A stretch of DNA of 64,000 nt from Paenibacillus sp. 1011MAR3C5 (GTDB lineage Bacteria > Bacillota > Bacilli > Paenibacillales > Paenibacillaceae), in contig NZ_QZCF01000005.1 of the NCBI RefSeq assembly GCF_003591485.1, forward strand, positions 248,001 to 312,000. The letters are read 5' to 3'. The notes below the pieces were generated by a model. It was not told the DNA's origin. It saw only the letters and a program-made list of their open reading frames with translations, and searched no databases. Numbering within the stretch: the stretch's first letter is position 1; every line of letters starts with the position of its first letter. Position numbers and translations under genes: made by a program. Positions 7,110-16,293 of the stretch are shown piece by piece.

Positions 7110-8900
7110 ATGATTAGCGAAGAACGGTATTTGATGATGTATAGCAAGGTGGCAGATTCAGTCGGCTCGGGCAAGCCGATCGAAGTATCACTGGAGAGCC
7201 TTGCTGAAGCGCTGTATTGTACGCAGCGCAATGTAAAGTTTATCGTCCGCAAGCTGGAGGAGGAAGGGTTCATTCATTGGCAAGCGGGCCGCGGACGCGG
7301 GAACCGCTCCAAGGTAACCTTTCTCTATCCGAAGGAGAAGAAGCTGCTGGAGCTGGCTCAATTCTATGCGTCAAAGGGCGAGTACAAGCAAGCGTTCGAG
7401 TTGATTGACCGTTATGGGGAAGGTACGGGAGTGCGGCATCAATTCGTGGAATGGATGAACAGCCACTTCGGATACAGAACGGAGCTGATCGATGATCTGG
7501 AGGCGGATTTACTTCGGCTGCCGGTCTATCGTCCGATTCTGACCCTGGATCCGAAGGATTTGTATTTTGCTTTTAGCGCGCATATGGTTAAGCAGCTATT
7601 CGATTGCCTGGTCAAGTATGACCGCGAGACCGAGAAGATCATCCCTTCACTTGCACATGCGTGGGAGCATGACGAGGAGGGCAAGGAGTGGACCTTCCAT
7701 CTGCGGAAAGGCATCGCGTTCCATCATGGACGCGATCTGGAGGCAGAGGATGTCATCTATTCTCTTGAACGGCTGCGAGGCAGCGCCGCGTCAGGCTGGT
7801 TTGTCAGATCGATTACCGAGATTATAAAGCGAGGGCCTCGTACAGTGACGGTGAAGCTGGAAAAACCTAATTGGCTGTTGCTCCGTTACTTGTGCTCGCC
7901 GGGCATGTCTATTGTGCCGCATGATCTGGTCGAACAGAATGAACAGTTTTGGCAGCGTCCGGTCGGGACGGGACCGTTCCGCTTCGTCGAGTGGACAGCA
8001 GATCGCTTCATTATGGAGGCCAACCCGCATTACTTCCAGGGCAGGGCGCATCTGGACGGGGTCATTATCGTCATTATGCCGGAGGATACGGCGGCTTTCG
8101 CAAAAAACTGGGATCAACTGCTGATTGATCATGACTCTAAGGATTTAATGCCGGCGCAAGGCTGGATGAAGGTCGAGAGCGTCTCCAACGGCTGCAGTCT
8201 GCTCACTTGGAATTGCTGCAAGAGCGGACCCCAACAATCGCCGTATTTCCGCAAGGCGGTCGATCTCTTGATCGATCGTTACCGGATGGTTACCGAGCTT
8301 GGAGAAGATCGGATGCATCCCGCCAGCGGCTTCTATCCAGGTGAAGCGTCCTATAAAGGGGCCACTTGCCAGAATGTAGAGTTGGCTCTGGAACTGCTCC
8401 GGCAATCGGGCTATCAGGGAGAACCCATCAAGATTGCGACCTACAGCATCCATGAGAAGGATGCGCGCTGGTTGCAGCAAGAGCTGACCAAGCACGGTAT
8501 TGCGGTGGAGGTCCACTGGGCGAACTGGCTCAGCATCCGTGAGCAGAAGGTGCTGCAAGACGCGGATTGTCTGCTGTATTGCGTCGTATTTGCCGAGGAT
8601 GAGGTATGCATGATCGAGCTGTTCGAGCAGACGGGGAACTTCCTGCGCGAGCATCTGGACCCGGAGCTGCTGCAGTGGGTAGAGGCGAAGATTGATAAAG
8701 CGCTGGCATGCAAGGAGACGGATAAGCGTTGGAGGGAGCTCAAGGATATTGAGAATAAGCTTCGTGATGAGACGCATGTACTTTTCTTGCTTCACAAGAA
8801 ATATCAAATGTTCTACAATCCGCATATTAAAGGCATCGGTGTAAACTCGCTGGGCTGGATCGACTTCAAGGATATTTGGCTGGAAAAGGTATCGGGTTAA
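7110..8900 (+). CDS. SgrR-like regulator with solute-binding domain
   Basis: A 596-residue protein with an N-terminal winged helix-turn-helix (residues about 1-75, ALYCTQRNVKFIVRKLE as the recognition region) of the SgrR_N type and a long C-terminal region resembling oligopeptide-binding SBP family 5 proteins (about 135-590; HLRKGIAFHHGRDLEAEDV, NPHYFQG and similar motifs). It lacks a signal peptide, so it acts in the cytoplasm. The E. coli relative SgrR senses sugar-phosphate stress; here the ligand is unknown. The ATG at 7110 follows GGAGGAGGG. It is a monocistronic unit ended by a hairpin at 8942. The sugar operon follows, but a regulatory link is only a guess. Confidence 0.85.
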   Translation: MISEERYLMMYSKVADSVGSGKPIEVSLESLAEALYCTQRNVKFIVRKLEEEGFIHWQAGRGRGNRSKVTFLYPKEKKLLELAQFYASKGEYKQAFELIDRYGEGTGVRHQFVEWMNSHFGYRTELIDDLEADLLRLPVYRPILTLDPKDLYFAFSAHMVKQLFDCLVKYDRETEKIIPSLAHAWEHDEEGKEWTFHLRKGIAFHHGRDLEAEDVIYSLERLRGSAASGWFVRSITEIIKRGPRTVTVKLEKPNWLLLRYLCSPGMSIVPHDLVEQNEQFWQRPVGTGPFRFVEWTADRFIMEANPHYFQGRAHLDGVIIVIMPEDTAAFAKNWDQLLIDHDSKDLMPAQGWMKVESVSNGCSLLTWNCCKSGPQQSPYFRKAVDLLIDRYRMVTELGEDRMHPASGFYPGEASYKGATCQNVELALELLRQSGYQGEPIKIATYSIHEKDARWLQQELTKHGIAVEVHWANWLSIREQKVLQDADCLLYCVVFAEDEVCMIELFEQTGNFLREHLDPELLQWVEAKIDKALACKETDKRWRELKDIENKLRDETHVLFLLHKKYQMFYNPHIKGIGVNSLGWIDFKDIWLEKVSG

Positions 8901-8927
8901 TGCATATGCGCTATTGCTCAAATTGAA

Positions 8928-9191
8928 TGATCAAAACTTATAAGAATGATCAAATTGATAAACAATATGATCATTCTTTTTATTGCATAAAGGGGGAGTA
9001 GATCTATTATGATCGACAAGCTCCTGTTTATTTCTTTTAAATGTAGGGAAAAACAACGAATCCGGTGTTCATAAAAGGGAGAATAGACCTGAAATTGTCG
9101 CTTTAAGAGGAATATATCGTTGAAGCAGCAATGAAAGGGTTTACTTTTCACGAATAGTTGTTTATGATCATTGTAAGATTTATATTGATCA
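8928..9191. promoter_or_regulatory. TGATCA repeats upstream of DeoR-type gene
   Basis: TGATCA occurs five times: 8928, 8947, 8968, 9165 and 9186. Two pairs (8947/8968 and 9165/9186) have the same 21-base spacing, about two helical turns. The second pair sits just before the predicted promoter of the sugar operon. DeoR-family proteins often bind repeated short elements and may loop DNA between them. The assignment as operators is inference from spacing only. Otherwise 8983-9160 holds no gene. Confidence 0.45.
8942..8982 (+). terminator. Terminator after SgrR-like gene
   Basis: AAGAATGATCA (8942-8952) pairs perfectly with TGATCATTCTT (8968-8978) around a 15-base AT-rich loop, followed by TTTTATT. 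The stem contains TGATCA, a hexamer repeated elsewhere up to the DeoR gene. Confidence 0.7.
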
Positions 9192-9205
9192 ATTTATGAT
9201 AATTA

Positions 9206-9235
9206 TTGATTTGAATTTGACTGATGTGATAATAT
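9206..9235 (+). promoter_or_regulatory. Promoter of the sugar operon
   Basis: TTGATT (9206-9211) and TAATAT (9230-9235) are 18 bases apart, a SigA-type arrangement, 22 bases before the DeoR gene start. Confidence 0.55.
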
Positions 9236-9257
9236 ACAAATAAGGAGATTGATTGGA

Positions 9258-10013
9258 ATGTCAACTGAAAGAGAGAAGGAAATCATCAGCTTATTGCATG
9301 AGAATTCGCCGCTTACCATTGAAGAGCTAGCTGAACATCTCGACGTATCCGAAGTGACGGTGCGGCGCGATCTGGTCGCAATGGAGAAGAAAGGCGTCAT
9401 CTCAAGGCGGAGAGGCGGGGCTGCGCTACCTGATCAGGGGGCAGAGCCGTTGTTCGTCCAGCGGGAGAAGAAGAACCATGACCTGAAGCGAAAGATTGGC
9501 CAATATGCGGCTGACCAAATACGCGAAGGGGAGGTTATCGCGCTGGATGTAGGCACGACGACGGCCGAGCTTGCGAAAGCGCTCGTCAAGAGGAGAGGCA
9601 TCACTGTATTTACTTCATCCTTCCAAGTGGCATCCATCTTGTCCAAGAGCAATCTCCAAGTCTACATGATAGGCGGGCTTATCCGATTTAATGAAATGTC
9701 TATGGTAGGAAGCGTTGCGATTGAAACCATCAAAAAATTCAACTTCGATCGTTATTATTTAGGCCTTGCCGCAGTGAACAAGGAGCGCGGCTTAACGGAC
9801 TACAGCGTAGAGGAAGCGGAAGTGAAGCAAGCCTTTATCGCCCAGTCCAAGGAAGTGATTGCGCTGGTGGACCGTACAAAGGTAGGTGCGTCCTCTCTAT
9901 TGAAAGTATGCGAATTTGACCAATTAAGTGAAATTATTACGAACCGAAGCGATGAGGAAAACGGGCAACCGGTATTGGACCTCGGTTTCCAAGGAAAGAT
10001 TACTTTTGTATAG
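9258..10013 (+). CDS. DeoR/GlpR family transcription regulator
   Basis: A 251-residue repressor with an N-terminal DeoR helix-turn-helix (LTIEELAEHLDVSEVTVRRD, residues about 18-37) and a C-terminal sugar-phosphate-sensing domain with the phosphate loop VGTTTAELA near 96-104. The ATG at 9258 lies 10 bases after AAGGAG; the in-frame TTG at 9249 is too close to that site. It is the first gene of an eight-gene operon for uptake and phosphorylation of a sugar or polyol, and most likely controls the operon through the TGATCA repeats upstream, with a phosphorylated intermediate as inducer. The E. coli sgc cluster has a regulator of the same family. Confidence 0.9.
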   Translation: MSTEREKEIISLLHENSPLTIEELAEHLDVSEVTVRRDLVAMEKKGVISRRRGGAALPDQGAEPLFVQREKKNHDLKRKIGQYAADQIREGEVIALDVGTTTAELAKALVKRRGITVFTSSFQVASILSKSNLQVYMIGGLIRFNEMSMVGSVAIETIKKFNFDRYYLGLAAVNKERGLTDYSVEEAEVKQAFIAQSKEVIALVDRTKVGASSLLKVCEFDQLSEIITNRSDEENGQPVLDLGFQGKITFV

Positions 10014-10061
10014 CTGTAGGTAGAGGAAGGATTCGTGACGCCGACTGAGGGGGGACATCGC

Positions 10062-11594
10062 ATGTCATACGTACTCGGCATTGATATTGGAACATACGAA
10101 TCCAAAGGCGTGCTGGTGGATCGCAATGGCAAGCTCGTGGCGCAAAGCGCCGTGCCGCATAAGCTGGAAATCCCGCATCGCGGCTGGGCGGAGCATGACG
10201 CGGAAGCGACATGGTGGCATGACTTCAAGCAATTGTCAAAGTCGTTGATCCATATGGCGCGAATGAATTACGGCATCTCGGCGGATGAGATCGAGGCTGT
10301 AGGCGTCAGCTCGATCGCTCCAGCAGTGCTGCCTATCGACAGAGACGGGACTCCGCTTCGCAAAGCGATTCTGTACGGTGTCGATACCCGGGCGGAACGT
10401 GAAATTGCGGCATTGAATGAAGCAATCGGGGAAGAGCGGGTATTCGAAATCGGAGGCCAGTCTTTGTCATCCCAGGCAGCGGGGCCGAAGATGAAGTGGA
10501 TCAAGCATCATGAGCCTGAGGTCTACGAAAAGACTTACAAGTTCCTATGCGGTTCGGGTTATCTGGTCTACAAATTAACGGGACAATGCGTGATCGACCG
10601 CTATACGGCTGTCAATTACGCGCCGTTGTTTGACATTCATACGCTGGAGTGGAATGACGAATCCGTCTCCCATATGACAGAGGCCGATAAGCTTCCGGCA
10701 TTGACTTGGAGCACGGATATTGTAGGTACGGTGACAAGGCAAGCGGCAGAACAGACGGGATTGGCGCCGGGTACAAGAGTGATTGCCGGTACGGCGGATG
10801 CTATGTCGGAGGCGATCAGCATTGGCGCCATTCATCAAGGCGATCTGATGATGATGTACGGCAGCTCCACTTTTTTCATCCTGACTACTGATCGCATTAT
10901 GAAAACCAAGGAGCTATGGCCGAATGTGCATATTGTGCCGGGCGCGAATACGCTGACAGGCGGCACGGCAACGGCTGGCTCTCTTACCCGGTGGTTCGTC
11001 GACCAATGTCTCGGACGAGACATGGGAAGCGGGGAAGCGTCTAACTGGTCGGTCCAACAGGCATATACCTATATGTCCGAACAGGCCGGTCTAAGTCCGC
11101 CTGGGTCGAACGGACTGATCACGCTGCCGTTCTTCAGCGGGGAACGCACGCCGGTCCACGACGCCTCGGCCAAGGGCATGATGTTCGGCTTATCTCTGAA
11201 TCATACGACGGCAGATATGTACCGCTCGCTGCTCGAGGGCATCTCGTTTTCGATACGCCATAATCTCGATGTTATGCAAGAGCTTGGCGCATCAGTTAAG
11301 CGAATCGTCTCCGTAGGCGGAGGCGTCAAAAATGAGTTATGGCTGCAAAGTGTCAGCGATATCTGTCAGGTGCGTCAAGCGATTCCTGAGATTACGGTTG
11401 GTGCCGCTTATGGAAACGCTTACATTTGTGGAATGGCACTGGGTTGGCACGATAACCTTGAGGAAATAGACGAATGGGTGAACATTATTCGCCATATTGA
11501 GCCGGGGGTTAATGACCGGGAAGTGTATGAAAGGCATTATGCCATCTATCATCGCTTGTACGAGCGTACGAAGGATCTGATGAAAGACTTGTAA
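10062..11594 (+). CDS. FGGY family carbohydrate kinase
   Basis: A 510-residue kinase of the glycerol/xylulose kinase family. The N-terminal phosphate loop GIDIGTYESKG is at 6-16, the second lobe has GTADAMSEAI near 247, and the C-terminal adenosine site VSVGGGVKNELW near 416 is clear. The ATG at 10062 follows GAGGGGGG; a GTG further up has no ribosome site. It should phosphorylate the sugar or polyol brought in by the ABC importer encoded downstream. The motifs do not let me choose between xylulose, ribulose, erythritol-like or other substrates. It is the second gene of the operon, 48 bases after the regulator. Confidence 0.88.
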   Translation: MSYVLGIDIGTYESKGVLVDRNGKLVAQSAVPHKLEIPHRGWAEHDAEATWWHDFKQLSKSLIHMARMNYGISADEIEAVGVSSIAPAVLPIDRDGTPLRKAILYGVDTRAEREIAALNEAIGEERVFEIGGQSLSSQAAGPKMKWIKHHEPEVYEKTYKFLCGSGYLVYKLTGQCVIDRYTAVNYAPLFDIHTLEWNDESVSHMTEADKLPALTWSTDIVGTVTRQAAEQTGLAPGTRVIAGTADAMSEAISIGAIHQGDLMMMYGSSTFFILTTDRIMKTKELWPNVHIVPGANTLTGGTATAGSLTRWFVDQCLGRDMGSGEASNWSVQQAYTYMSEQAGLSPPGSNGLITLPFFSGERTPVHDASAKGMMFGLSLNHTTADMYRSLLEGISFSIRHNLDVMQELGASVKRIVSVGGGVKNELWLQSVSDICQVRQAIPEITVGAAYGNAYICGMALGWHDNLEEIDEWVNIIRHIEPGVNDREVYERHYAIYHRLYERTKDLMKDL

Positions 11595-11636
11595 CGAAAC
11601 ACAGAAAACAGACAGTTCGGCTTGGGAGGCTAGCGA

Positions 11637-12737
11637 ATGAAACAGCAGATGGAGCACATGAAGAAGCGACTGCAGGAATTAACCTCGCTTGCGGCAGTAT
11701 CTGGTTATGAAGATCCAGTCATCCGATATGTGACGGAACAATTGAAAACAACAGGGGAAGACATTCAGGTCGATGCACTTGGCAATGTGACCGTACAAAT
11801 GAACAAGATCGAAGGCCGAGAACCATACCGCGTGATGATCTTTGCCCATATGGATGAGCTCGGGCTGGTTGTAAACAAAATCGAGGACAGCGGGTTTCTT
11901 CGCGTAGAAAGACTTGGCGGCATTCCTGAGAAAAGCCTGGCAGGTCAGACGGTCATGGCCGAGGCGAGCGGGAAGTCGTGGAACGGCATCATTGGAACAA
12001 AAGCGCATCATGTGACACCTTCAGAGGAGAAGTATCGCGTGCTTCCGGTGAACGAAGTATTCGCAGACTTCGGGTTCCGGTCACGGGAGGAAGCAGAAGA
12101 AGCCGGTTTCGAAGTCGGCATGCCCATCATGTACGCACGGCAATATTTTGATAACGGTTCGCGTGTGTTTTCCAACGCGCTCGATAACCGCGTGGGTTGT
12201 CTCGCTTTGCTGGAACTCGCAGACCGGGTGAAAGGCAGGGATCTTCCATGCGAGCTATACCTCGTATTTTCGGTCCAGGAGGAATTCAATCTGCGGGGAG
12301 TACTGCCTGCTGTACGCCGCATTAATCCGCATCTGGCGATTACGCTTGACATTACAATTGCAACGGACACACCGGATTTGAAATCGAAGGGCGACATTGC
12401 GCTTGGCGGCGGCCCAAGCATCGGGATGTATACGTTCCATGGAAGAGGGACGCTTGGCGGCTTGATTCCGAATCCGAAGCTGGTCAAGCACATTAAGCAA
12501 GCAGCCGCTAGCCGCCATATTCCGCTTCAGCCTGCCGTATTTATGGGCATCTTGACGGATGCTTCGTTCAGCCAATTAGAGAATGACGGCTTGCCAATAG
12601 TCGATCTGGGCTATCCTGCGCGTTATACGCATGCGCCGGTGGAATCCGTCGATCTGGACGATGTGAGCAAGCTGATCGAGCTGCTGGAGCAATTGGTGCA
12701 TACTTTTGACGGCAGCGTGGACTTTAGCCGGGGATAA
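11637..12737 (+). CDS. M42 family metallopeptidase-like protein (SgcX/FrvX type)
   Basis: A 366-residue protein of the M42 glutamyl aminopeptidase/cellulase-annotated family. The two-metal site residues are visible: HMDELG near 72, NALDNRVG near 180, VQEEFNLRG near 211 and the final H in THAPVES near 340. Members are known as dodecameric aminopeptidases, but homologues sit in several sugar operons of E. coli (sgcX, frvX) where the real substrate is unsettled. Here it lies third in a sugar operon, 42 bases after the kinase, with GGGAGG before its ATG. A role in processing the imported compound is possible. Confidence 0.88.
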   Translation: MKQQMEHMKKRLQELTSLAAVSGYEDPVIRYVTEQLKTTGEDIQVDALGNVTVQMNKIEGREPYRVMIFAHMDELGLVVNKIEDSGFLRVERLGGIPEKSLAGQTVMAEASGKSWNGIIGTKAHHVTPSEEKYRVLPVNEVFADFGFRSREEAEEAGFEVGMPIMYARQYFDNGSRVFSNALDNRVGCLALLELADRVKGRDLPCELYLVFSVQEEFNLRGVLPAVRRINPHLAITLDITIATDTPDLKSKGDIALGGGPSIGMYTFHGRGTLGGLIPNPKLVKHIKQAAASRHIPLQPAVFMGILTDASFSQLENDGLPIVDLGYPARYTHAPVESVDLDDVSKLIELLEQLVHTFDGSVDFSRG

Positions 12738-12823
12738 GGCAGTCGGCAAGCTCTAATCAAGCTCTAATAGCAGGAAATCAATCAACGAGATGAGATAGAC
12801 ACATTCTGGGGAGGATGAACGAT

Positions 12824-13633
12824 ATGACATGGTTGAAGGATGTACTTGGTACGGAGAAAGCGGTTATTGCAATGTGCCACTTGATGGCATTGCCCGGAGA
12901 TCCTTACTTCAATAGCGAAAAAGGGATGGACTACGTCGTAGAGATGGCTAGAAAAGACTTGAAGTCGCTGCAGGACGGCGGGGTGGACGCTGTGATGTTC
13001 TCCAATGAATTCAGCCTGCCGTACCTGACAGAAGTGAAGACGGAGACGGTAGCGGCAATGGCCCGCATTGTTGGCGAATTAAAGTCGGATATTCAAATTC
13101 CTTTCGGTGTCAATGTCCTTTGGGACGCAAAAAAATCGCTTGATCTGGCAGCGGCGACCGGTGCTTTGTTCATCCGTGAAATCTTTACCGGCGTATACGC
13201 CAGCGACTTCGGTCTCTGGAACACGAACGTAGGCGAGACGGTACGCCACCAGCAGCGCATCGGCGCTGGCAACGTCAAGCTGCTGTTCAACATCGTGCCT
13301 GAGGCAGCCAAGTACGTCGCGGACCGCGACATCGAGAGCGTCGCCAAATCTACTGTATTCAACAACCGCCCCGATGCGTTATGCGTATCTGGTCTGACTG
13401 CCGGGGCACAGACGGACTCGCAAATGTTGAAGAAAGTAAAAGATTCGGTTCCGAACACGGTCGTCCTGGCTAATACTGGCGTTCGCCGTGAAAATCTGGT
13501 AGAGCAATTGTCTATTGCCGACGGTGCTGTAGTCGGAACTGCCTTCAAAATAGACGGAAAATTCGAAAATCATGTGGACCAGGCTAGAGTGAAAGCTTTT
13601 ATGGATGATGTGAAGGCGTTCAGGCAGCGGTAA
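12824..13633 (+). CDS. BtpA/SgcQ family protein
   Basis: A 269-residue TIM-barrel-like protein of the BtpA family: VIAMCHLMALPGDP near 14, DGGVDAVMFSNEFS, a PFGVNVLWD motif near 92, FIREIFTGVY near 116 and a glycine-rich LANTGVR late in the chain. The start at 12824 is 9 bases after GGGGAGG; an ATG at 12815 touches that site. Cyanobacterial BtpA is linked to photosystem I assembly, but in enteric bacteria SgcQ sits in a sugar operon beside the M42 protein SgcX, just as here. Its reaction is not established. The pairing suggests that both act on the same imported compound or its phosphate. Confidence 0.85.
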   Translation: MTWLKDVLGTEKAVIAMCHLMALPGDPYFNSEKGMDYVVEMARKDLKSLQDGGVDAVMFSNEFSLPYLTEVKTETVAAMARIVGELKSDIQIPFGVNVLWDAKKSLDLAAATGALFIREIFTGVYASDFGLWNTNVGETVRHQQRIGAGNVKLLFNIVPEAAKYVADRDIESVAKSTVFNNRPDALCVSGLTAGAQTDSQMLKKVKDSVPNTVVLANTGVRRENLVEQLSIADGAVVGTAFKIDGKFENHVDQARVKAFMDDVKAFRQR

Positions 13634-13690
13634 CTCCGCTGCTGAGCGTTTTGACATAAATTTAAAATCATCTTTAGGGGGAAGCAATCA

Positions 13691-14743
13691 ATGGTCAAGA
13701 AACGTTCGATGTCTGCAGTTGCTATGTTACTTATCTTTTGCATGATGATCCTCACCGCTTGCGGCGGAAGCAATTCGGAAAGCAACAATGAAAGCGGTGG
13801 GACGGGCAATGGCGGCAAAGACGGCAAGAAGTACAAAATTGCCACCGTTGTTAAACTGACCGGCGTAGCCTGGTTCGACCGGATGGAAGAAGGCGTAAAG
13901 GAATTCGGCAAGACGACGGGACATGACACGTTCATGCAAGGCCCTCAGAAAGCGGATGCGGCTCTCCAAGTGCAAATTATCGAAGACTTGATTGCCCAGA
14001 AGGTGGATGCGATTACGGTTGTGCCGTTCTCCGCAGAAGCGCTTGAGCCCGTGCTGAAGAAAGCCCGCGATAAGGGCATTGTCGTCATTACGCATGAAGC
14101 GGACGGCATGGTGAATACGGACTTCAATATTGAAGCGTTCGACAATCTGGAATACGGTGCATTCCTGATGGATAACCTCGCAAAGGCAATGGGCGAGGAA
14201 GGGGAGTATATGACGACTGTGGGCAGCTTGACGACCAAATCCCACATGCAGTGGGAAGAAGGAGCCTATAACCGTCAACAGGAAAAATACCCGAATATGA
14301 AAGCGGTTGCCCGCCAGTTGGAGACGAACGATGACCAGAAGATTGCGAGCGAGAAGCTGCGCGAGACGTTCAAGGCGTTCCCTAATCTGAAAGGCTTCCA
14401 AGGCGCATCCGGCAACGATGCGGCAGGCGCGGCGCTGGCGATTGAAGAGTCCGGCTTGATCGGCAAGGTGAATGTGGTCGGCACAAGCGTACCGTCCGTA
14501 TCGCAGAAGTATCTGGAGAGCGGCGCCATGTCGATGATCGGATTCTGGGACCCGGCCGAAGCGGCGAAAGCGATGAACTCCCTAGCTGTAAAGGTGCTGG
14601 AAGGCAAAGCAGACGAGATTAAAGAAGGCTTCGATCTCGGCGTACCTGGTTATGAGAAGCTGATTGTGAAGGACGGCAAATATTTGTACGGCGCTGCATG
14701 GGTGGGCGTTACGAAAGAAAATGTAACCGATTACGATTTCTAG
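13691..14743 (+). CDS. Sugar ABC importer substrate-binding lipoprotein
   Basis: A 350-residue lipoprotein with a clear signal peptide and lipobox (LTAC, Cys24), followed by a Gly/Ser/Asn linker. The mature part is a type-1 periplasmic-binding fold: VVKLTGVAWFDRMEEG near 53, AITVVPFSAEALEPVL near 106, then VVITHEADG near 127. It resembles the RhaS/LsrB branch of ribose-type binding proteins, which includes rhamnose and AI-2 binders. It should capture the substrate outside the membrane and deliver it to the two permeases encoded downstream. GGGGGAAG precedes the ATG. Confidence 0.9.
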   Translation: MVKKRSMSAVAMLLIFCMMILTACGGSNSESNNESGGTGNGGKDGKKYKIATVVKLTGVAWFDRMEEGVKEFGKTTGHDTFMQGPQKADAALQVQIIEDLIAQKVDAITVVPFSAEALEPVLKKARDKGIVVITHEADGMVNTDFNIEAFDNLEYGAFLMDNLAKAMGEEGEYMTTVGSLTTKSHMQWEEGAYNRQQEKYPNMKAVARQLETNDDQKIASEKLRETFKAFPNLKGFQGASGNDAAGAALAIEESGLIGKVNVVGTSVPSVSQKYLESGAMSMIGFWDPAEAAKAMNSLAVKVLEGKADEIKEGFDLGVPGYEKLIVKDGKYLYGAAWVGVTKENVTDYDF

Positions 14744-14760
14744 GAGAGGGTGACCCGAAC

Positions 14761-16293
14761 ATGCCTAAAACCCTGATCGAACTGAACCATATCAACAAAT
14801 CGTTCGCTGGCGTCCATGCTTTGAAGGATGTATCGCTACGGATCGATTATGGCGAAGTCCACTGTTTGGCTGGGGAAAACGGCTGCGGGAAATCCACTCT
14901 GATCAAAGTCATGTCCGGCGTTCATGCGCCGGACCATGGCGAGATAAGAATCGATGGAGAACTGCGCAGTCAGCTGAACCCGATTGAAGCGATTAATGCC
15001 GGAATTCAAGTCATCTATCAGGATTTCTCTATCTTTCCCAACTTGACGGTTGCCGAGAATATAGCGCTGAATGGCGAGCTTGCCGCAAGGAAGAAATGGA
15101 TTAACTGGGGCAAGATGCGTCAAACGGCGAGGCAAGCTCTGGATAAGGTTGGCGTCGACCTGGATCTGAACGCGAAGGTGGAGCACTTGTCGGTAGCCGA
15201 CAAGCAGTTGATTGCGATCTCGCGAGCGCTAATGAATGAAGCTAAGCTGATCGTGATGGATGAACCGACTACTGCGCTTACTCAGAAGGAAGTACGCGCT
15301 TTATTTCGTGTCATTGAAGGACTGAAGCGAGACGGTATTTCGATTTTGTTCGTAAGCCACAAGCTGGAAGAAGTGTTTGAGCTCTCGGAGCGGATTACGA
15401 TTATGCGTAATGGAAAAAACGTCATCTCCGAACGCGCGGATCAATTGAACCGCGAGAAGCTGGTCTATTATATGACTGGCCGACAAATTGACGAAAGCTA
15501 TTATGAGGTCGGAAAGCAATCAGGCACGCCGCTGCTCAAAACAGACAACTTGTCGTTAAAGGGCTGCTTTGATCATATATCGATCAGCATTCATCCCGGC
15601 GAAATCGTCGGATTAACCGGATTGCTTGGTTCCGGCAGGACAGAGCTGGCGGAAGCGCTGTTTGGTCTGACTCCGGCGACCTCGGGAGAGATCTGCCGCG
15701 ACGGCGAGCCTGTAAGCATCCGGTCGGTTCAGGACGCCGAGGAACACGGAATCGCCTATGTACCGGAGGATCGGCTTACAGAGGGGCTATTCCTGGAGCA
15801 ATCGATTGAGCGCAACATGGTTGTCAGCGTTATCGACAAGCAGAAGGACAAATGGGGCATGATCGACAGGCGCAAGGTGAAGTCGACCGTTCGGAGCTGG
15901 ATTGAAAAGCTGGGTATTGTCGCGCATTCGCCGCTCTCTCCGGTGAAGACGCTCTCCGGCGGCAATCAGCAGCGCGTCGTTCTGGCCAGATGGCTCGCTG
16001 CGGGACCCAAGGTTCTGATTCTGAACGGACCGTCGGTCGGCGTCGACATTGGTTCAAAGGAAGATATTCATCAAGTTATTCGGGAGCTGGCAAGGGAAGG
16101 ACTAGGTGTCCTGATGATCTCGGATGATCTGCCGGAGCTGCGGCAAAGCTGCAATCGCGTATTGGTCATGAAGCGCGGACGAATCATTGGGGAGGCCGAG
16201 GGGAAGACGTTCACACAGGAAGTATGGTCGCAATTGCATGACGCTCATGAAGGTGGAGCAGGTTACGCAGAGCACAGGGGGAGCACCGCATGA
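14761..16293 (+). CDS. RbsA/MglA-type sugar ABC ATPase
   Basis: A 510-residue protein with two fused ATPase halves. The first half has Walker A GENGCGKST near 39-47, a degenerate signature (LSVADKQ) and Walker B LIVMDEPT. The second half has a weak Walker A (GLLGSGRTE) and a good signature LSGGNQQRVVLARW near 400, but its Walker B reads LILNGPSVGVD, where LILDEPTRGVD is usual, so both acidic residues are gone. The second site is therefore unlikely to hydrolyse ATP. The ATG at 14761 follows GGAGAGGGTGACC. It powers import through the two permeases and overlaps the first by four bases (ATGA at 16290). Confidence 0.92.
   Translation: MPKTLIELNHINKSFAGVHALKDVSLRIDYGEVHCLAGENGCGKSTLIKVMSGVHAPDHGEIRIDGELRSQLNPIEAINAGIQVIYQDFSIFPNLTVAENIALNGELAARKKWINWGKMRQTARQALDKVGVDLDLNAKVEHLSVADKQLIAISRALMNEAKLIVMDEPTTALTQKEVRALFRVIEGLKRDGISILFVSHKLEEVFELSERITIMRNGKNVISERADQLNREKLVYYMTGRQIDESYYEVGKQSGTPLLKTDNLSLKGCFDHISISIHPGEIVGLTGLLGSGRTELAEALFGLTPATSGEICRDGEPVSIRSVQDAEEHGIAYVPEDRLTEGLFLEQSIERNMVVSVIDKQKDKWGMIDRRKVKSTVRSWIEKLGIVAHSPLSPVKTLSGGNQQRVVLARWLAAGPKVLILNGPSVGVDIGSKEDIHQVIRELAREGLGVLMISDDLPELRQSCNRVLVMKRGRIIGEAEGKTFTQEVWSQLHDAHEGGAGYAEHRGSTA

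Noticed and set aside
11411..11424. cre-like sequence TGGAAACGCTTACA inside the kinase gene
   Set aside because: One mismatch to consensus and inside coding sequence with matching codons; likely chance, though a roadblock site cannot be excluded.
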